From Ensifer sp. USDA 6670 (lineage in GTDB: Bacteria > Pseudomonadota > Alphaproteobacteria > Rhizobiales > Rhizobiaceae), in assembly GCA_000421085.1 (NCBI GenBank), contig ATWE01000015.1:62001-126000 (forward strand): 64,000 bases of DNA. Direction: 5' to 3'. Below, one piece after another: positions 55,530-64,000 of the stretch. The notes below the pieces were generated by a model, which was not told where the DNA came from, did not search any database, and saw nothing but the letters and a program-made list of their open reading frames with translations. Each line of letters opens with the position of its first letter. Position 1 is the first letter of the stretch. The position numbers were made by a program, and so were the translations under genes.

Positions 55530-56900
55530 ATGGTGTCGATTGTCCGCAAAGCAGCCTTGTGGGCGGCTGTCTCGACCAGTGTGCTGCTCGCGCCCCACGC
55601 CGTTCTCGCGGAGACGATTTTCGGGGCAATGGCCAAGGCCTATGCGAACAACCCGGATCTCAACGCCGCTCGCGCCGGTCTGCGCGCGACCGATGAAGGG
55701 GTGCCGATTGCGAAGGCCGGCTACCGGCCGCAGATTTCCGCGTCCGCCACGGGGACGCTCTCACGGGTCGACGCCGAACAGACCGGCACCCGCGACTTCC
55801 ACGCGGGACAGGTCGGGATTTCCATCACGCAAACGATCTTTGATGGATTTCAGACGCTGAACAATGTCAGGGCGGCCGAAGCGGACGTGTTTTCGAGCCG
55901 CGAGACGCTGAAGGCCAATGAGATCCAGATTCTCCTTTCGGCAGCGCAGTCCTATGCGAACATAGCCCGCGATCAGCAGGTCGTTTCCATTCGCCGGCAG
56001 AACCTGGCCTTCCTTCGCGAACAGTTGAGCGCCGCACAGGCCCGCCTCGAAGTGGGCGAAGGCACGCGGACGGATGTGAGCCAGGCCGAAGCCGAGCTCG
56101 CCAACGCCCAGTCGCTGCTCGTCGCTGCAATCGCGCAGCTGAAGCAGAGCGAAGCGGTTTATGTGCAGATCGTCGGCGCAGCACCGACCGGCATCAGACA
56201 GCCGGGACCGGCCACGAAGGCGATGCCGAGGTCCCTCGACCAGGCCGTCGCGACCGGACTGCGGGAGAACCCGCAAATTCTGGCGGCGCAATATGCCGTC
56301 GATTCGGCCGGATATCAGGTGAAGTCGGCGGAAGGCACGATGCTGCCGGGCGTGGTTCTCCAGGGCGCCGTGACCCGCAACACCGGCAACGCCGGTCAGG
56401 GCCTCGACGATACGACCGCCAGCGTCACGGCCCGGCTCGAAGTTCCGATCTATCAGGGCGGCGCGGAATACGGCCAGATTCGCCAGGCGAAGGAAATCCT
56501 GGGACAACAGCGAATCCTCGTCGACTCGGCGCGCGCCTCGGTGCAGCAGACCGTCGTTTCGGCCCATGCGCAGCTCGAATCGGCACTTGCCCGAATCAAG
56601 GCCAGCCGGTCGCAGATCTCCGCAGCGAACCTCGCGCTCGAAGGCGTGATAGAAGAGCGCAAGGTCGGTCAGCGCACCACGCTGGACGTGCTCGACGCGC
56701 AGCAGGACGTGCTGGACGCGCAGGAGTCGCTGGCGGGTGCGCAACGCGATGCGGTGGTTGCAAGCTATGCCTTGCTCGCCGCAATGGGTCACCTGACCGT
56801 CAGGAGCCAAGGCCTGCAGGTAGCCGAATACCGGGCCGAGGAACATTACGAGGCCGTCAAGGACAAGTGGTTCGGCCTGCGCACCGTCGACGGGCGCTAA
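55530..56900 (+). CDS. tolC: TolC family outer membrane efflux/secretion channel
   Basis: TolC forms the outer-membrane exit duct for type I secretion and tripartite efflux pumps; in Sinorhizobium it is needed for protein secretion and symbiosis. The 456-residue precursor has a signal peptide (MVSIVRKAALWAAVSTSVLLAPHAVLA, then ETIFGAMAKAYANNPDLNAAR) and two outer membrane efflux repeats with long coiled-coil helices (for example QQVVSIRRQNLAFLREQLSA). ATG 55530 has GGAGG at 6 bases; the frame extends upstream without signal sequence. No cognate pump gene is adjacent. Confidence 0.95.
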   Translation: MVSIVRKAALWAAVSTSVLLAPHAVLAETIFGAMAKAYANNPDLNAARAGLRATDEGVPIAKAGYRPQISASATGTLSRVDAEQTGTRDFHAGQVGISITQTIFDGFQTLNNVRAAEADVFSSRETLKANEIQILLSAAQSYANIARDQQVVSIRRQNLAFLREQLSAAQARLEVGEGTRTDVSQAEAELANAQSLLVAAIAQLKQSEAVYVQIVGAAPTGIRQPGPATKAMPRSLDQAVATGLRENPQILAAQYAVDSAGYQVKSAEGTMLPGVVLQGAVTRNTGNAGQGLDDTTASVTARLEVPIYQGGAEYGQIRQAKEILGQQRILVDSARASVQQTVVSAHAQLESALARIKASRSQISAANLALEGVIEERKVGQRTTLDVLDAQQDVLDAQESLAGAQRDAVVASYALLAAMGHLTVRSQGLQVAEYRAEEHYEAVKDKWFGLRTVDGR

Positions 56901-56932
56901 GCGGCCCAAGGCCCAGCCACTCCGACACGAAA

Positions 56933-56962
56933 CGCCGCGTGCCCAAAGGGCCGCGGCGCTTT
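56933..56962 (+). terminator. Terminator of tolC
   Basis: CGCCGCG-T-GCCC-AAA-GGGC-CGCGGCG forms an 11-bp stem with one bulged T and a 3-nt loop, then CTTTG. It is 32 bases after the stop. Confidence 0.7.
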
Positions 56963-57129
56963 GCGTTCGAGCGCAAGTGCCATTGCCTCTGCCGAAAAAA
57001 ACAAATCTGTGCAACAATTTAACGAGCTGATTCGCGGCGTTTGTTTCGTCGGCGAACTCACTTAAGGTTTGTTCGAATCGGCACACGGAGGGCTTCTTCC
57101 GTGTTGGTCCGCAGCAAACGGGGATTGAA

Positions 57130-57879
57130 ATGGCGCAGCTGAACGTCGCACGTGAACCTTCGATGGATGAGATTCTGGCATCCATTCGCAAGATCATCGA
57201 GAGTAACGAGCCTGGTCCGGCCGGAACCTCCGCGCGGCAGAGCTTCGAAGACGACGCCGGCGACGATATCGAGCTGTCGATAGATTCGGAGATCGAAGCG
57301 GACGCGTTCGGCTCCGTCGAGGACCAGTTTTCCTCGGTCAGGACGTCACCATCTGCGGTCGACACCCGTACCAACGCGCCTGTACCCTTATCCGCGCCGC
57401 TTTCGCTCGCCGATGTCGCGGCACGGGTGAGGGCGGCTTCGGAGCGGCAGGCGGTGCATACGGTTCCGAGGAATCAGGCAGGAGCCGAGGAGGCGCGGTC
57501 GCCAGCGGATAGCCCGGCGATGATGTCCCGCATCGCTGCGTTCCCCTCTTCGGCCATCCCGGCGAGTGCCGACGCCGAGCCGGCTCCGGTGGGGGGGGAT
57601 GTGTCGGCGGCGGTGCGTGCGACGGCTTCGGACGAGGCAACGGCGCCGGAAAGCACGCCTGGAACGATCGTCTCCCCGGCCGTCAGCCGTCAGGTCGCGC
57701 GCGCCTTCGACGAATTGGCGCATGCCGTCGAGAACGGACCCCGGCGTTCCTTTGACGAGATAGCCGAGGCGATGCTGCGCCCGATGCTGCAGGAATGGCT
57801 GGACGACAATTTGCCGACATTGGTCGAAAGACTGGTGCGCGAAGAGATCGAGCGCGTTGCGCGCGGTCCCCGGCGCTGA
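57130..57879 (+). CDS. popZ: Polar organizing protein PopZ (DUF2497)
   Basis: PopZ forms a polar matrix that anchors the centromere and cell-cycle proteins; in Rhizobiales it marks the growth pole. The 249-residue protein has the conserved N-terminal helix EPSMDEILASIRKIIESN, a variable middle rich in Ala, Ser, Pro and acidic residues, and the C-terminal oligomerisation module SFDEIAEAMLRPMLQEWLDDNLPTLVERLVREEIERVA. The DUF2497 C-terminus and position beside valS fit PopZ of Rhizobiaceae. The start is behind GGGGATTGAA, a weak ribosome site. Confidence 0.9.
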   Translation: MAQLNVAREPSMDEILASIRKIIESNEPGPAGTSARQSFEDDAGDDIELSIDSEIEADAFGSVEDQFSSVRTSPSAVDTRTNAPVPLSAPLSLADVAARVRAASERQAVHTVPRNQAGAEEARSPADSPAMMSRIAAFPSSAIPASADAEPAPVGGDVSAAVRATASDEATAPESTPGTIVSPAVSRQVARAFDELAHAVENGPRRSFDEIAEAMLRPMLQEWLDDNLPTLVERLVREEIERVARGPRR

Positions 57880-57920
57880 CGTAAACTGCAGAAGGGCAAG
57901 AATTGCGTCTGCCGTCGCGG

Positions 57921-58079
57921 CAACTCCGGGATAATCGCTGCACTTTCCTGAAAGCGCATTTGGACTGCGCACTTCACGACGGAAGACGCTACACACTTTT
58001 TCTGGAAGTGCTCTGAGCTTTGAACCTGCGCACTCCCGGACGGAAAACCGTGACGCACTTTTCCTGGAAGTGCTCTAAG
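57921..58079. repeat. Tandem copies of a ~55-bp repeat unit between popZ and valS
   Basis: Two clear units at 57965-58017 and 58026-58079 begin CTGCGCACT, share GACGGAA and end CTGGAAGTGCTCT, with a 61-bp period. A degenerate third copy (ACTCCGGGATAATCGCTGCACTTTCCTGAAAGCGC) occupies 57921-57958. Each can form a hairpin (GCACTT...AAGTGC). The same unit occurs once at 24818-24859. Apart from these, nothing else is recognised in the 309-nt gap. Confidence 0.7.
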
Positions 58080-58188
58080 ATGGAAGCCGCATGCACGATG
58101 GCCGCGGCTTTTTCCCCGTTCAGGTTGACTTGCCCCGGGCCTTCCGGTTTACAAACGCTCACATCAATCTCCAGAAATCGGCCAAAGA

Positions 58189-61032
58189 ATGCTTGATAAA
58201 ACCTACGATTCCGCAGCGGTAGAACCGAAGATCGCCAAGGCCTGGGACGAAGCGGATGCCTTTCGCGCCGGTGTCAACGCGAAGCCCGACGCGGAGACCT
58301 TCACGATCGTGATCCCCCCGCCGAACGTGACGGGATCGCTGCACATGGGCCATGCGCTCAACAACACGCTGCAGGACATCATGGTCCGCTTCGAGCGCAT
58401 GCGCGGCAAGGATGTGCTCTGGCAGCCGGGTATGGACCATGCGGGTATCGCGACCCAGATGGTCGTCGAGCGCCAGCTTATGGAACGTCAGCTTCCTGGC
58501 CGCCGCGACATGGGCCGCGAGGCCTTCGTAGAGAAGGTCTGGGAATGGAAGGCCGAATCCGGCGGCCTGATCTTCAACCAATTGAAGCGGCTCGGTGCCT
58601 CCTGCGACTGGTCGCGCGAGCGCTTCACGATGGACGAGGGCTTGTCCGAGGCGGTCATCGAGGTCTTCGTCAGCCTTTACAAGGAGGGCCTCATCTATCG
58701 CGACACCCGCTTGGTCAACTGGGACCCTAAGCTGCAAACCGCGATTTCCGACATCGAGGTCGAGCCGGTCGAGGTCAACGGCCATCTCTGGCATCTGCGC
58801 TACCCGCTCGAAGAGGGCGTGACCTATCAGCATCCTGTCGCCTTCGACGAGGACGGCAATGCGACGGAATGGGAGACGCGCGACTATCTCGTCGTCGCGA
58901 CCACGCGTCCGGAAACCATGCTCGGCGACACCGGCGTTGCCGTGCACCCCGACGACGTCCGCTACCAGGGCATTGTCGGCAAGCATGTCATCCTGCCGAT
59001 CGTCGGGCGCCGCATCCCGATCGTCGCCGACGAGTATCCGGACCCGACGACCGGCACCGGCGCGGTAAAGATGACGCCTGCGCATGACTTCAACGATTTC
59101 GACGTCGGCAAGCGCAGAGGGCTGAGGCAGGTCAACGTCCTCACGGCAGACGGCCGGATAACGATAAAGAACAATGAGGATTTCCTCGAAGGCCTCGACC
59201 ATCCGGCGGCACTCCATGGCGCCTGGGACCAGCTGGAAGGCAAGGATCGCTTCGAAGCCCGCAAGCTGATCGTCGAGATGCTCGAAGAGGCCGGCCTCGT
59301 CGATCATATCGAGCCCCACAAGCACATGGTGCCTCATGGCGACCGCGGCGGCGTGCCGATCGAGCCGCGCCTGACCGAGCAATGGTATGTCGACGCCAAG
59401 ACTTTGGCCAAGCCGGCGATTGCGGCGGTCAAGGAAGGCAGGACGAACTTCGTTCCGAAGAACTGGGAAAAGACCTATTTCGAATGGATGGAGAACATTC
59501 AGCCCTGGTGCATTTCGCGCCAGCTCTGGTGGGGCCATCAGATTCCCGCCTGGTACGGTCCCGATGGGCAGATCTTCGTTGAGCGAAACGAGGAGGAAGC
59601 GCTGCACGCGGCGATTCAGCACTACATCGCCCATGAAGGACCGATGAAGGCCTATGTCGAAGACCTACTCGAAAACTTCAAGCCGGGTGAAATCCTGACG
59701 CGCGACGAGGATGTCCTCGACACCTGGTTCTCCTCGGCGCTCTGGCCCTTCTCGACGCTCGGTTGGCCGAAGGAGACGCCGGAACTCGACAAATACTATC
59801 AGACCGATGTGCTGGTAACCGGTTTCGACATCATTTTCTTCTGGGTGGCCCGGATGATGATGATGGGCCTTCATTTCATGAAGGATGCGGACGGGACACC
59901 CGTCGAGCCTTTCCACACGGTTTACGTTCATGCGCTCGTCCGTGACAAGAACGGGCAGAAGATGTCGAAGTCCAAGGGCAACGTCATCGACCCGCTGGAG
60001 CTCATCGAAGAATACGGCGCCGACGCACTGCGCTTCACGCTGGCGATCATGGCGGCTCAGGGGCGCGACGTGAAGCTCGACCCGGCCCGGATAGCAGGCT
60101 ACCGCAACTTCGGAACCAAGCTGTGGAATGCCACCCGCTTTGCCGAGATGAACGGGGCGATAAGCAGCGAAGACTTCATCCCCGAGGCCGCGTCGCTGAC
60201 GATCAACCGTTGGATCCTGACGGAACTGTCGCGCACCATTCGCGACGTGAGCGAGGCGATCGAGGATTACCGCTTCAACGAGGCGGCCGGAACCCTTTAC
60301 CGCTTCGTCTGGAACCAGTTCTGCGACTGGTATCTCGAACTCCTGAAGCCTGTCTTCAACGGCGACGACGAAGCGGCCAAGCGCGAGTCCCAGGCCTGCA
60401 CGGCCTATGGCCTGGATGAGATCTATAAGCTGCTGCATCCGTTCATGCCCTTCATGACGGAAGAGCTTTGGGAAAAGACGACCGGCCCCGGGCGAGAGCG
60501 TACGACGCTCCTTTGTCATGCCGAATGGCCTGCCGCCTTCTATGCGGATGACGCGGCTGCTGACGAAATCAACTGGCTCATCGACCTCGTCTCCGGCATT
60601 CGTTCGGTTCGCGCCGAAATGAACGTCCCTCCAGCGGCGATGGCACCGCTGGTCATCGTCGGGTCGAAGGCGCTGACGAGCGAGCGGCTCGACCGGCACG
60701 CCTCTGCGATCAAGCGTCTGGCGAGGGTGGAGAACATCGAGCACGCGTCAGCGGCGCCCCGCGGCAGCGCTCAAATCGTGGTCGGCGAAGCGACGGCTTG
60801 CCTTCCGCTCGGCAGCCTCATCGATCTCGCGGCCGAAAGGTTGCGCCTGGAAAAGGCCATCGCAAAGGTCGACGTCGAGCGGGAGCGGATCCTCGGCAAG
60901 CTCGCCAACGAAAAATTCGTCGCCAATGCCAAGCCTGAACTTGTCGAGGCCGAGCGCGAGCGGCTGGTCGAACTCGACCTGCAAAGAGACTCGCTCGGCG
61001 TTGCTTTGTCCCGGGTTTCCGAAGCGGGCTAA
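58189..61032 (+). CDS. valS: Valyl-tRNA synthetase
   Basis: The 947-residue class I synthetase has the HIGH motif (SLHMGHALNN), the KMSKS motif (QKMSKSKGNVID), a CP1 editing domain in between (TTRPETMLGDTGVAVHPDD) and a C-terminal coiled coil (LRLEKAIAKVDVERERILGKL) that grips the tRNA. The start ATG 58189 gives MLDKTYDSAAVEPK, the usual ValRS opening. It is followed by a strong terminator. Confidence 0.98.
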   Translation: MLDKTYDSAAVEPKIAKAWDEADAFRAGVNAKPDAETFTIVIPPPNVTGSLHMGHALNNTLQDIMVRFERMRGKDVLWQPGMDHAGIATQMVVERQLMERQLPGRRDMGREAFVEKVWEWKAESGGLIFNQLKRLGASCDWSRERFTMDEGLSEAVIEVFVSLYKEGLIYRDTRLVNWDPKLQTAISDIEVEPVEVNGHLWHLRYPLEEGVTYQHPVAFDEDGNATEWETRDYLVVATTRPETMLGDTGVAVHPDDVRYQGIVGKHVILPIVGRRIPIVADEYPDPTTGTGAVKMTPAHDFNDFDVGKRRGLRQVNVLTADGRITIKNNEDFLEGLDHPAALHGAWDQLEGKDRFEARKLIVEMLEEAGLVDHIEPHKHMVPHGDRGGVPIEPRLTEQWYVDAKTLAKPAIAAVKEGRTNFVPKNWEKTYFEWMENIQPWCISRQLWWGHQIPAWYGPDGQIFVERNEEEALHAAIQHYIAHEGPMKAYVEDLLENFKPGEILTRDEDVLDTWFSSALWPFSTLGWPKETPELDKYYQTDVLVTGFDIIFFWVARMMMMGLHFMKDADGTPVEPFHTVYVHALVRDKNGQKMSKSKGNVIDPLELIEEYGADALRFTLAIMAAQGRDVKLDPARIAGYRNFGTKLWNATRFAEMNGAISSEDFIPEAASLTINRWILTELSRTIRDVSEAIEDYRFNEAAGTLYRFVWNQFCDWYLELLKPVFNGDDEAAKRESQACTAYGLDEIYKLLHPFMPFMTEELWEKTTGPGRERTTLLCHAEWPAAFYADDAAADEINWLIDLVSGIRSVRAEMNVPPAAMAPLVIVGSKALTSERLDRHASAIKRLARVENIEHASAAPRGSAQIVVGEATACLPLGSLIDLAAERLRLEKAIAKVDVERERILGKLANEKFVANAKPELVEAERERLVELDLQRDSLGVALSRVSEAG

Positions 61033-61466
61033 AGCCTCACCCTGAAGCGAAACGTAATCCGCGGCAGCAATGCCGCGGATTTTCTGTGTCCTGCCTTCCG
61101 CCTGATTCGGCCGGCCGGTAGGGATGGGACCGCAATACACGCATGGGTTTTGCCGAGGCGGATTTCAACGGTGTTCGGAAGGCCGCGCTTGCAAAAAGCA
61201 GCATTGTTGTTCCAGCGTCACAGTTCGGTGTGTTCGTAGAAATAAATTCCCCACGTCCCGGTGTTTATCCTGATTTTGGAAATCAGAATCCGGAAATCGG
61301 TGAAATGCGGCCGAAAGATGGAGTTCTTACGTAAATTTGGTGGCGGTCCCAACCGGGGCGGTCCAGGGGACGGCGGTTTGCCATTTCACGCAATCGTGAG
61401 GATACTTCCCGTAAGCGCGGCACGAGGTGAATGGTCGCATCATTTGGAATGCAGGGGAGGAGCTTT
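61033..61466. other. Gap between valS and the FadL-type gene (434 nt)
   Basis: It contains the valS terminator (61056-61085) and a perfect inverted repeat CTGATTT-TGG-AAATCAG at 61270-61286 in an AT-rich part (61220-61290) that probably holds the promoter of the porin gene. A 63-residue ORF at 61143-61334 has no ribosome site or recognisable content, so it is not called. Confidence 0.4.
61056..61085 (+). terminator. Intrinsic terminator of valS
   Basis: AATCCGCGGCA-GCAA-TGCCGCGGATT is an 11-bp perfect stem with a tetraloop, followed by TTCTG. Confidence 0.85.
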
Positions 61467-62750
61467 ATGGCTCGAAGTGGATTGAAACAGGGTATTCTGG
61501 CTGCGGTTGCCGGAATGCTCGTGGCCTCGGCTGCGCAGGCGGGAGGGCTTGAACGCAGCGGCTATAATATCGATCTCTTGTTCGACCCGTCGGACTATGC
61601 GGCCGAAGCGACCGCGACCTATGTCAATCCGCAGCGTGAGTTGAAGAATGTTCGGGACACGAATCCCGCTAATACGAATCCCCTTACAGATGAGTATGGC
61701 GGTGGCGATTTGAATGATCGCCCGAACAGCGTGGACGACACGGAGAGTTATTGGGCGCCCCGCATCGGCGTTAAGGCTGCTTTGGGTGACAGTATTGACT
61801 GTATGGCGGACTACTCGCAGCCTTGGGGCGCCCACACCAAACCCGGCCAGAATTGGGCCGGTGCCAACAACAACATCGAGACTAAGGTTGAAAGCGACAA
61901 CTATGCGGCCACCTGCTCGTACAAGTGGGAAATGGGCCCTGGTTACTTTCGGGTCATAGGCGGCGGCTTCTACCAGGAAGTCAACGGCTTTAAGGAGCGG
62001 CTCGTCCAGGACTACACGGGTACGGGTTTAGACGGTGTATTCTCGGGCGTTGGAAGGCTCGAGTTGGAAGGCAGTGGATGGGGCTGGCGTACGGGCGTGG
62101 CCTATGAAATCCCCGAGTATGCGCTGCGCGCCAGCCTCGTTTACAACAGCGCGGTTGATTACGACGACCTTTCTGGATTCATCGATCTGCGGCAACTGGG
62201 CTTTGTAATCCCCCCACCTGGACCTGGCCTGATTACTGGGACCAAGTATGACGTCAACGGCGCGGCGTCATTGCCGGATTCGCTGGAACTCAAGGTACAA
62301 ACGGGTATTGCTCCCGGATGGCTAGCGTTCGGCTCCGTCAAATGGACCGACTGGAGCCAGTTGCAGGTCCTTCAGTTTTGCCCTGCAACTGTATCGCCGC
62401 TTACGCCCTGCACCAGCCTCGACCTCGTTTATCGTGACGGTTGGACGGTTAGCGGCGGTATAGGCCACAAATTCAACGACCAGTGGAGCGGGGCGGTCAG
62501 TCTGACCTGGGATCGCGGTACAAGCCAGGGCTATGGCAGTCAGACCGACACCTGGCTGCTCGGCACCGGCGTCTCCTATACGCCTACGGAAAATGTCGAG
62601 GTGCGGCTCGCAGGTAGCGTGGGTATTTTAACGAGCGGCAGCTCGGGTGAGGTCACATACCAAGGGCAGGTAATCGGCGATGACGTCTCCTACGACTTCG
62701 ACAACGACTTCGTCGGGGCGATCTCGACATCGCTGAAGGTCAGGTTCTGA
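61467..62750 (+). CDS. OmpP1/FadL/TodX-family outer membrane transport protein
   Basis: The 427-residue precursor has a signal peptide (MARSGLKQGILAAVAGMLVASAAQA, then GGLERSGYNIDLLFDPS), beta-strand alternation throughout and a terminal Phe (STSLKVRF) as in outer-membrane barrels. The family imports long-chain fatty acids or other hydrophobic compounds. GGAGGAG is 5 bases before ATG 61467. Codon use is looser than in neighbours, including an in-frame TTA (Leu) at about 62627 and several AAT and GTA codons. It has its own strong terminator. Confidence 0.83.
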   Translation: MARSGLKQGILAAVAGMLVASAAQAGGLERSGYNIDLLFDPSDYAAEATATYVNPQRELKNVRDTNPANTNPLTDEYGGGDLNDRPNSVDDTESYWAPRIGVKAALGDSIDCMADYSQPWGAHTKPGQNWAGANNNIETKVESDNYAATCSYKWEMGPGYFRVIGGGFYQEVNGFKERLVQDYTGTGLDGVFSGVGRLELEGSGWGWRTGVAYEIPEYALRASLVYNSAVDYDDLSGFIDLRQLGFVIPPPGPGLITGTKYDVNGAASLPDSLELKVQTGIAPGWLAFGSVKWTDWSQLQVLQFCPATVSPLTPCTSLDLVYRDGWTVSGGIGHKFNDQWSGAVSLTWDRGTSQGYGSQTDTWLLGTGVSYTPTENVEVRLAGSVGILTSGSSGEVTYQGQVIGDDVSYDFDNDFVGAISTSLKVRF

Positions 62751-63119
62751 TCTGCCGCGATAAACTGCCAAAGGCCCGGTTATCCGGGCCTTTTTCTTAT
62801 CTGGTAACCACGCTTATAAGCTGATGCGAATGTGACGATTCAGCAACACATTTCCTGCTACGGTTTGCTACTATCGAAGCCGGGTCGATTATGTCCATTT
62901 CCCGCCACAAAATGAGAGCAGCGATATAGGGACGAAGGCTAGTCGAGTTCCATGCCCGCGTCGAGGTGAAGTGAGTTTGTGTGCCGTCATGATATCCCGC
63001 AGCAATTGGCCTCAGGCACGCAGCCGGAGCACCGGTGGGCGCAGGAGCCAGTGCGTGCAGCATCTTCGCGACGGTGATGGGGTCGGCGTGGCCGGCTCGA
63101 ACGAAAGAAACTGATTGTT
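62751..63119. other. Gap between the FadL-type gene and exoR (369 nt)
   Basis: The first 45 bases hold the terminator. The remaining ~320 nt must include the exoR promoter and leader; no good -35/-10 pair, riboswitch or repeat was recognised. The Shine-Dalgarno before exoR is poor (AAAGAAACTG). Confidence 0.35.
62771..62797 (+). terminator. Intrinsic terminator of the FadL-type gene
   Basis: AAGGCCCGG-TTAT-CCGGGCCTT followed by TTTC is a 9-bp stem with a tetraloop and T-run, 20 bases after the stop. Confidence 0.9.
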
Positions 63120-63926
63120 ATGCGCGCGGGTGAATTGAAGTCGCTTAGGGTTGCGGTGCTTGGCATGTCGCTGGCGGTTGGCGCAACCGCGGCCGGGCCG
63201 GCACGGGCTTTCGATCCCGGAGCCGGCGTGACCAAGGAGTCGGGACCCTTCGCGCTCTTCAAGTTCGGTTTTTCCGCCTATAAGAGCGGCCGGAAAGACG
63301 AAGCGGTCGAGGCCTATCGGTATGCTGCCGAAAAGGGGCACACGGGCTCTCGCTGGGCGCTTGCCAATATGTACGCCTATGGCGATGGTGTCGCGGAGAA
63401 CGATCTCGAAGCATTCAAGATCTACAGCGAAATCGCACAACAGGGTGTCGAGCCCGGCTCGGAAGATACGGGCTATTTCGTCAATGCATTGATTTCGCTC
63501 GCCGGCTACTACCGGCGCGGTATTCCCGACACCCCGGTAAGGTCCGACCTGTCGCAGGCCAGGCAGCTGTATTTCCAGGCGGCCTCCACCTTCGGCGTGG
63601 CGGAAGCGCAATTCCAGCTCGCGCGCATGTTGCTTTCGGGCGAGGGCGGAAGCGTCAATGTCCAGCAGGCCAAGAAATGGCTGAACCGGGCGCGCAAGAA
63701 TGGTCATGCCGGCGCCATGGGCGTTTTCGGCAACGTCATTTTCCAGGAAGGTCAGACCGCTCGCGGCCTCGCATACATGACGGCGGCGCTCGGCCAATGT
63801 TCCCCCAAGGATCGGCCCTGGCTCCAGGCGATGCAGGAACAGGCGTTCTCGCTCGCAACCGAAGACGACCGCCGGGTAGCGATAACGATGTCCCAGAACA
63901 TGCATCTGCAGAACGACGACGATTGA
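63120..63926 (+). CDS. exoR: ExoR, periplasmic regulator of exopolysaccharide and motility
   Basis: ExoR is a periplasmic inhibitor of the ExoS/ChvI two-component system; its loss raises succinoglycan and represses flagella in Sinorhizobium. The 268-residue precursor has a signal peptide ending ARA before FDPGAGVTKESG and several Sel1-like repeats (RKDEAVEAYRYAAEKGHTGSRW, NDLEAFKIYSEIAQQG, NVQQAKKWLNRARKNGHAGAMG). The length equals that of known ExoR. The C-terminus ends in acidic NDDD. It follows valS and a porin gene, which agrees with my memory of exoR's neighbourhood in S. meliloti. Confidence 0.93.
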   Translation: MRAGELKSLRVAVLGMSLAVGATAAGPARAFDPGAGVTKESGPFALFKFGFSAYKSGRKDEAVEAYRYAAEKGHTGSRWALANMYAYGDGVAENDLEAFKIYSEIAQQGVEPGSEDTGYFVNALISLAGYYRRGIPDTPVRSDLSQARQLYFQAASTFGVAEAQFQLARMLLSGEGGSVNVQQAKKWLNRARKNGHAGAMGVFGNVIFQEGQTARGLAYMTAALGQCSPKDRPWLQAMQEQAFSLATEDDRRVAITMSQNMHLQNDDD

Positions 63927-63935
63927 GGTCCTGTG

Positions 63936-63965
63936 TGGCCTGACTCGACGATGCCGACTAGGCCA
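63936..63965. other. Inverted repeat downstream of exoR
   Basis: TGGCCT (63936-63941) and AGGCCA (63960-63965) flank an 18-nt loop, 10 bases after the exoR stop. It may be part of a terminator or of a repeat that continues beyond the window. Confidence 0.3.
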
Positions 63966-64000
63966 GGGGAGGTCGACTCGCCTCAGGTCGTCTCGAACGC

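Noticed and set aside
55761-57374. 537-codon open frame antisense to tolC and popZ
   Set aside because: Runs across two real genes and a terminator; composition is that of an antisense shadow.
61143-61334. 63-codon ORF after valS
   Set aside because: No Shine-Dalgarno, crosses an inverted repeat and likely promoter, no recognisable sequence.

Overview
The window reads as a stretch of core chromosome from an alphaproteobacterium of the Rhizobiaceae, most likely Sinorhizobium/Ensifer. The reasons are the gene order ntrBC-ntrYX-trkA-dat-hfq-hflX, the Aap general amino acid ABC operon, a PopZ-valS-exoR end, LpxI in place of LpxH, high GC with strong third-position bias, and intergenic palindromes of the kind common in rhizobia. 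I recognise the last gene as exoR, the periplasmic regulator of the ExoS/ChvI system; this points to Sinorhizobium or a near relative. The species is not established. I saw no rRNA, tRNA, IS element, prophage, CRISPR array or plasmid function.

Layout. 1-9.5 kb: nitrogen control (3' end of ntrB, ntrC, ntrY, ntrX), TrkA, a D-amino-acid aminotransferase, Hfq and HflX, all on the plus strand. 9.7-11.1 kb: mazG and a zinc deaminase on the minus strand. 11.3-16.3 kb: assimilatory sulfite reduction (cysG, DUF2849, cysI, DUF934, fpr). 16.5-20.8 kb: aapJQMP on the minus strand. 21.1-26.2 kb: metC, an FAD monooxygenase, a CHCC zinc-finger protein, a hydrolase, cysE and a DUF3126 protein. 26.4-31.1 kb: phasin, clpS-clpA and an AzlCD-type pair. 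31.2-34.0 kb: HIT, FemAB-like, GDPD and RidA on the minus strand. 34.2-35.0 kb: an EipB-like envelope protein. 35.2-48.5 kb: one long plus-strand run for translation and envelope building (rpsB-tsf-pyrH-frr-uppS-cdsA-rseP-bamA-lpxD-fabZ-lpxA-lpxI-lpxB). 48.7-52.7 kb: gltA (minus) and comEC (plus). 52.8-61.0 kb: exbBD, a PIMT-family methyltransferase, tolC, popZ and valS. 61.5-63.9 kb: a FadL-type porin and exoR.

Functional links. Sulfur assimilation is spread over three places: cysG-DUF2849-cysI-DUF934-fpr, metC and cysE. The lipid A genes lpxD-fabZ-lpxA-lpxI-lpxB are tightly packed, mostly with overlapping start and stop codons, directly after bamA and rseP, so outer-membrane protein assembly and lipid A synthesis sit in one block. 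NtrC/NtrY/NtrX and the Aap transporter both belong to nitrogen acquisition.

Nothing here is a clearly new system. The observations most worth a look are a palindromic operator candidate inside the phasin promoter, the conserved DUF2849/DUF934 partners of sulfite reductase, an NDUFS6-like zinc protein far from any nuo genes, a near-perfect 32-nt palindrome between aapJ and aapQ, an inverted repeat upstream of fpr, and several families of dispersed rhizobial intergenic repeats.
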